Assembly (NCBI RefSeq): GCF_021261315.1 | Contig: NZ_JAJSAX010000001.1 | Span: 558,001 to 622,000 of the forward strand | Length of the DNA: 64,000 nt | Reading direction: 5' to 3' | Origin: Epilithonimonas sp. JDS | Lineage (GTDB): Bacteria > Bacteroidota > Bacteroidia > Flavobacteriales > Weeksellaceae | Shown: piece by piece, positions 60,694 through 64,000 of the stretch | How positions within the stretch are numbered: position 1 is the first letter of the stretch | How the letters are laid out: each line of letters opens with the position of its first letter | Notes under the pieces: model-generated | The model's database searches: none | Told to the model about the DNA's origin: nothing | Seen by the model: only the letters and a program-made list of their open reading frames with translations | Translations under genes and position numbers: made by a program

Positions 60694-62238
60694 ATGAATC
60701 CGGGAACTGTTTTATTATTATTCGTATTCGCCTATTTTATTGGGCTTTTGGTAATTTCCTATTTTACAAGTCGCAACTCCGACAACCAGTCTTTTTTCAT
60801 CGGAAACAAGAAAAGTAAATGGTGGCTGGTGGCGTTTGGGATGATTGGGACGTCGCTTTCGGGCGTGACGTTTATCTCCGTTCCAGGCACGGTCGGGAAG
60901 ATGACGGCGGGCGATTATGTGTTTGGCGGTTTCGAATATTATATGATGGTGATTGGGTTTTTCATCGGTTATTTCATCGTGGCGGGCGTTCTTCTTCCGC
61001 TTTATTACCGGATGAATCTGACTTCGATTTACACTTATTTGGGTCGAAGGTTCAATGTGGAGGCGCATAAAATCGGGTCTTTGTTTTTCATTATTTCCAG
61101 AGCGATTGGGGCGACGGCGAGGTTGTATTTGGTGGTAAATATTCTTCAAATATTTTTGCTTGAGAATCTTGGCGTTCCGTTTTGGGTAACGGCTTTTGTG
61201 TTGCTTTTGATGATTCTGCTTTATACGTTTGAAGGTGGCGTGAAAACGATTGTGATTACGGATACCTTGCAGACGTCGTTTATGATTTTGAGTTTGATTG
61301 CGTGCATCGTTTATATTTTGTCAAATTTGAATTTATCATTTGGTGAAGCCTACTCGATTTTGGAGCAAAAGCAGTACACGCATTTCATTAATACTGACAT
61401 CAATTCCAAAACTTTTTTCCTGAAAACCATTCTGGGCGGGATGTTCATCACGATTGCGATGACGGGTCTTGACCAGGAAATGATGCAGAAAAACATCTCG
61501 GTGGACAACCTGAAAAACTCGAAAAAGAATATGCTGACATTTGCCGGAACTTTGCTTTTTGTGAATCTGGCGTTCCTATTTTTGGGTGGTTTGCTTTATC
61601 TTTTTGCGATACAAAATGGTGCAGTTTATGGCGATGGCATTTTCGGTTTCAAAGGTGCCGATGGACAAATCAGCAACATAATGGGCGACGACCTTTTCCC
61701 AGCATTGTCTCTCGGACATTTTCCGATGGCGCTTTCTGTTATTTTCATCATTGGATTGATTTCCGCCTTGTTTCCGTCTGCTGATGGGGCTTTGACGGCG
61801 GTGACGAGTTCTTACTGCGTTGACCTTTTGGGCTTGAACGAAGACCAGCAAAAAACCGAGAAACAAAAGAAAAGACTGAGAATGAAAGTTCATTTGACTT
61901 TCACGGTGATATTTTTTGCGTTGATTATGGTTTTCAAAGCTATCAATGAGAAATCGATTGTTTACCTGATAATGGAAATTGCGGGTTACACTTACGGGCC
62001 ACTTTTGGGATTATTTGCTTTTGGGATTCTGACGAAATTTACGATTGTAAAAAAGTATTCGATATTGGCTGTGACGCTACTTGCGCCGGTTTTGACTTAT
62101 TTGATTAATCTTTATGTGACGAATAATACGGATTACAGAATTGGGGTGGAACTGATTATTCTGAATGGGTTTTTGACGTTTGTGGGATTGTGGTTGGTAA
62201 GGTCTAAGAGGAAAATTGAAATTAAAGTTTCAGAGTAA
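60694..62238 (+). CDS. sodium:solute symporter (SSS family)
   Basis: 514 residues with about 13 membrane helices. Family text: SFFIGNKKSKWWLVAFGMIGTSLSG, FEGGVKTIVITDTLQT and the conserved TGLDQEMMQKNIS near residue 260, then FPSADGALTAVTSSY. Na+-driven uptake of a sugar, amino acid or similar compound; the substrate is unknown. A single gene. Confidence 0.9.
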   Translation: MNPGTVLLLFVFAYFIGLLVISYFTSRNSDNQSFFIGNKKSKWWLVAFGMIGTSLSGVTFISVPGTVGKMTAGDYVFGGFEYYMMVIGFFIGYFIVAGVLLPLYYRMNLTSIYTYLGRRFNVEAHKIGSLFFIISRAIGATARLYLVVNILQIFLLENLGVPFWVTAFVLLLMILLYTFEGGVKTIVITDTLQTSFMILSLIACIVYILSNLNLSFGEAYSILEQKQYTHFINTDINSKTFFLKTILGGMFITIAMTGLDQEMMQKNISVDNLKNSKKNMLTFAGTLLFVNLAFLFLGGLLYLFAIQNGAVYGDGIFGFKGADGQISNIMGDDLFPALSLGHFPMALSVIFIIGLISALFPSADGALTAVTSSYCVDLLGLNEDQQKTEKQKKRLRMKVHLTFTVIFFALIMVFKAINEKSIVYLIMEIAGYTYGPLLGLFAFGILTKFTIVKKYSILAVTLLAPVLTYLINLYVTNNTDYRIGVELIILNGFLTFVGLWLVRSKRKIEIKVSE

Positions 62239-62249
62239 TCTTTGATATT

Positions 62250-62767
62250 ATGCTAACTAATATTTCAATACACGAAGATAATTATTATCAAGTTCAACTC
62301 TTGCCATTTGAAAATATTGAATTTATCTTAAGTGAAACTGAAGAAATTATAGGATTTGAAAAAGAAAATTTTGACATTAATGGAAATGATAAAATCTTCG
62401 TTAGAAAAAGACCCAATTTCCCTCTCATCTCTAAAAAAATTAAGTTTTCAGACCTACAAAAATTAATTGAACAAAATAATTTTGAGAAGATAGCAAATAT
62501 CAATATTGGGTACGGAAACACCTTTAAAAAGTCTAGAACTTTTGGATACGGAACCAATATTGTGCAATCTTAATTGATTGTGATAATGAATTTGTAGAGA
62601 ATATTTGGTTTCAATATTATTGGAATTCTCCCGAAATTGAGAAAGAAAAACTGAGTCATCTGCTAGTTCAAATAAATAAGCTTTGGAATCAAATCCTAAT
62701 TGATTGGAATCAATGTATAATTGTTGAATTAACTAAAGACAATATCACCAAATACCTTTCAGATTAA
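62250..62767 (+). pseudogene. hypothetical protein gene broken by a frameshift
   Basis: The frame from 62250 ends at 62573 after 107 residues (NIGYGNTFKKSRTFGYGTNIVQS). If one base is restored near 62570, a second frame continues without a break: LIDCDNEFVENIWFQYYWNS and on to KYLSD, stop at 62765-62767. The second part has the look of a real protein (Trp, Tyr, acidic residues) and ends two bases before the next ATG. The combined protein would be about 171 residues of unknown function. It may be a pseudogene or a sequencing error. Confidence 0.7.
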
Positions 62768-62769
62768 AA

Positions 62770-63183
62770 ATGAAAACCCACACCACCAATTACACCAACA
62801 CCTTAATAGAAATCGCAGAAGATTCTCCGGTTTCCAAAGCGGTGATTCCGGTGGTGAAAAGTGAGAAGAAAACGATTGCCAATTATCAATTCGAAAAGCT
62901 TTCAAAACAACCTTTGAAATATACTTCCGACGAATTGTTATTTGAAATTTTTGCGGAACGAAATGATATTTCGCCTTCAGAAATTGAAGAGGAGAAACAG
63001 AAATTCTTTTCAAAAGGTCAAGCTTGTTTGCGGACTTCGCCTTTGGCAAAGAAAAATGGATTCGGGATTTTTCATAATGAAGATTCCAAAATCCAATTGA
63101 TTCCCGTTGAATCTGATGATTATCAAAAATTATTGGCGGATGATTCTGTGAAGAAAGTGAAGGCGATGAAATCTAAAAAGTGA
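62770..63183 (+). CDS. DUF6157-type protein
   Basis: 137 residues. The text TTNYTNTLIEIAEDSPVSKA, KTIANYQFEKLSKQPLKYTSDELLFEIFAERNDIS, FFSKGQACLRTSPL and VKKVKAMKSKK at the C-terminus matches the small family I know as DUF6157. Function unknown. It starts two bases after the stop of the broken gene. Confidence 0.85.
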   Translation: MKTHTTNYTNTLIEIAEDSPVSKAVIPVVKSEKKTIANYQFEKLSKQPLKYTSDELLFEIFAERNDISPSEIEEEKQKFFSKGQACLRTSPLAKKNGFGIFHNEDSKIQLIPVESDDYQKLLADDSVKKVKAMKSKK

Positions 63184-63196
63184 TTTCATCATTTAT

Positions 63197-64000
63197 CTAA
63201 GCTAAACTCCGACTCTTATTTTTGTACGAACCCAGCGTTTTACTTTTTTTATTTTTGAAGTAATGCGACAAGTGGCTTTCGTCCGTAAAACCAAACTCAT
63301 AAGCGATTTGTTTGATGGTATTTTGTCCGGATTCCATTCGTCTTTCTATCAAAGCCATCCGATAATCATTGACGTAATCGCGATAAGAAACTTCGAAATT
63401 TCGTTTGAAGTAAGCACTGAAATAAGTCGGTGAAATATTGAAATGATAGGCGATATTTTTGATTCGAATCGTCTCCGGCTGGTAGATATTCTGATGAATG
63501 TACGAAATCACATCTTCCTTATTTTGAAGTCCAACATCCAACCTGATGTCCATCTTTGAAGTCGCTTCTTTAATCAATCCGAAAATTGAAAGGATTTGAT
63601 AAAAAACAATCGGCGATGTGGAAACATCTTTTCTGCAGTTGTAGGACAAAATATTTTCAATCGTCTTTTTCAGAATCGTCTTGCAAGGTTCGGAAAAGAT
63701 GAGTTTTTTCTCTTTCAGGATTTGTTTCCGCATCACATTTTCCGGAGAATTCATCGCAAAAGAATCGGGAGAAAGATGCTTGTTTCCTTTAAAATAGTCA
63801 TCCGTGAACTTGATGAAAATCAACCTCGAATATTTATTGTACTCGAAATAATGCTGATCGTCTGGCGAAATCAGGAAAAGGTCGCCACATTTGTAAGGCA
63901 AAATAATGTTGTTGATGTGATGATTACCATTTCCTTTCATAACATAAATCATCTCATAATAAGTATGGCTGTGCGACGGATGACCAAACTCCTCACCTTC
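63197..64000 (-). CDS. AraC-family regulator with cupin domain (partial, start beyond window)
   Basis: At least 267 residues. The frame stays open through the window edge: codons upstream of the apparent ATG at 63952 encode HPSHSHTYYE, which continues a cupin sensor domain (EMIYVMKGNGNHHIN, GDLFLISPDDQHYF). The C-terminal HTH domain has NIAYHFNISPTYFSAYFKRNFEVSYRDYVNDYR and QIAYEFGFTDESHLSHYFKNKK. It is probably a regulator of sugar use, with its target genes outside the window. Confidence 0.9.
   Translation of the reverse strand, partial: EGEEFGHPSHSHTYYEMIYVMKGNGNHHINNIILPYKCGDLFLISPDDQHYFEYNKYSRLIFIKFTDDYFKGNKHLSPDSFAMNSPENVMRKQILKEKKLIFSEPCKTILKKTIENILSYNCRKDVSTSPIVFYQILSIFGLIKEATSKMDIRLDVGLQNKEDVISYIHQNIYQPETIRIKNIAYHFNISPTYFSAYFKRNFEVSYRDYVNDYRMALIERRMESGQNTIKQIAYEFGFTDESHLSHYFKNKKSKTLGSYKNKSRSLA

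Overview
The window comes from a low-GC member of the Flavobacteriia, most likely Chryseobacterium or a close relative in the Weeksellaceae. The evidence is a complete gldK-gldL-gldM-gldN operon for type IX secretion and gliding, many 'MKK' signal peptides, TonB-dependent receptors, promoters of the Bacteroidota type (TTG, about 19 bases, TAnnTTTG), and weak Shine-Dalgarno signals. The genus is an inference; no rRNA gene is present.

Layout. At 1-2155 are two secreted surface proteins on the minus strand; the second runs off the left edge. At 2.7-17.7 kb is a translation region on the minus strand: rpsU, xerC, hpf, tRNA-Thr/Tyr/Gly/Thr, tuf, tRNA-Trp, secE, nusG, rplK, rplA, rplJ, rplL. It is interrupted twice. 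A plus-strand DUF4394-type lipoprotein lies between the tRNA cluster and tuf. A trehalose-use cluster (AraC regulator, MFS transporter, GH37 trehalase, TonB-dependent receptor) lies between nusG and rplK. A terminator follows rplL and rpoB/rpoC are absent. At 18-32.7 kb are housekeeping and envelope genes: pdhB, an LtaS-like sulfatase-fold enzyme, pssA, a DEDDh exonuclease, a FAH-family enzyme, a universal stress protein, a DUF3109-type protein, a GH25 lysozyme, a secreted hydrolase and the ABC-F protein Uup. At 32.8-35.7 kb is a siderophore-type TonB receptor with a PepSY-type membrane protein.

At 36-40.5 kb is a sulfate-assimilation operon, cysH-cysD-cysN plus a TauE/SafE permease fused to a siroheme-synthase-like domain. 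At 40.5-51 kb come an FAD oxidoreductase, gldN-M-L-K, glmS, a DUF4270-type lipoprotein and a glycogen-synthase-like protein. At 51.3-57.1 kb are panC, tRNA-Lys/Leu/Lys, aroK, an S4 protein, mtaB and small proteins. At 57.4-64 kb are a DegP protease, an MFS and an SSS transporter, a frameshifted gene, a DUF6157-type protein and an AraC regulator cut by the right edge.

The least ordinary content lies between genes. Two degenerate tandem arrays with an exact 21-bp period and AT-rich, near-palindromic cores (35.69-35.93 kb and 60.26-60.53 kb) each start close behind a plus-strand stop codon. Two families of hairpin elements occur as pairs whose stems covary (17.9/38.6 kb and 30.6/60.6 kb). Short tracts built on a strict 7-nt period, with different motifs at each place, occur at eight or more sites, one of them inside uup. 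A further short element at 5.1 kb has terminal inverted repeats. I could not assign a function to any of these from the sequence alone.
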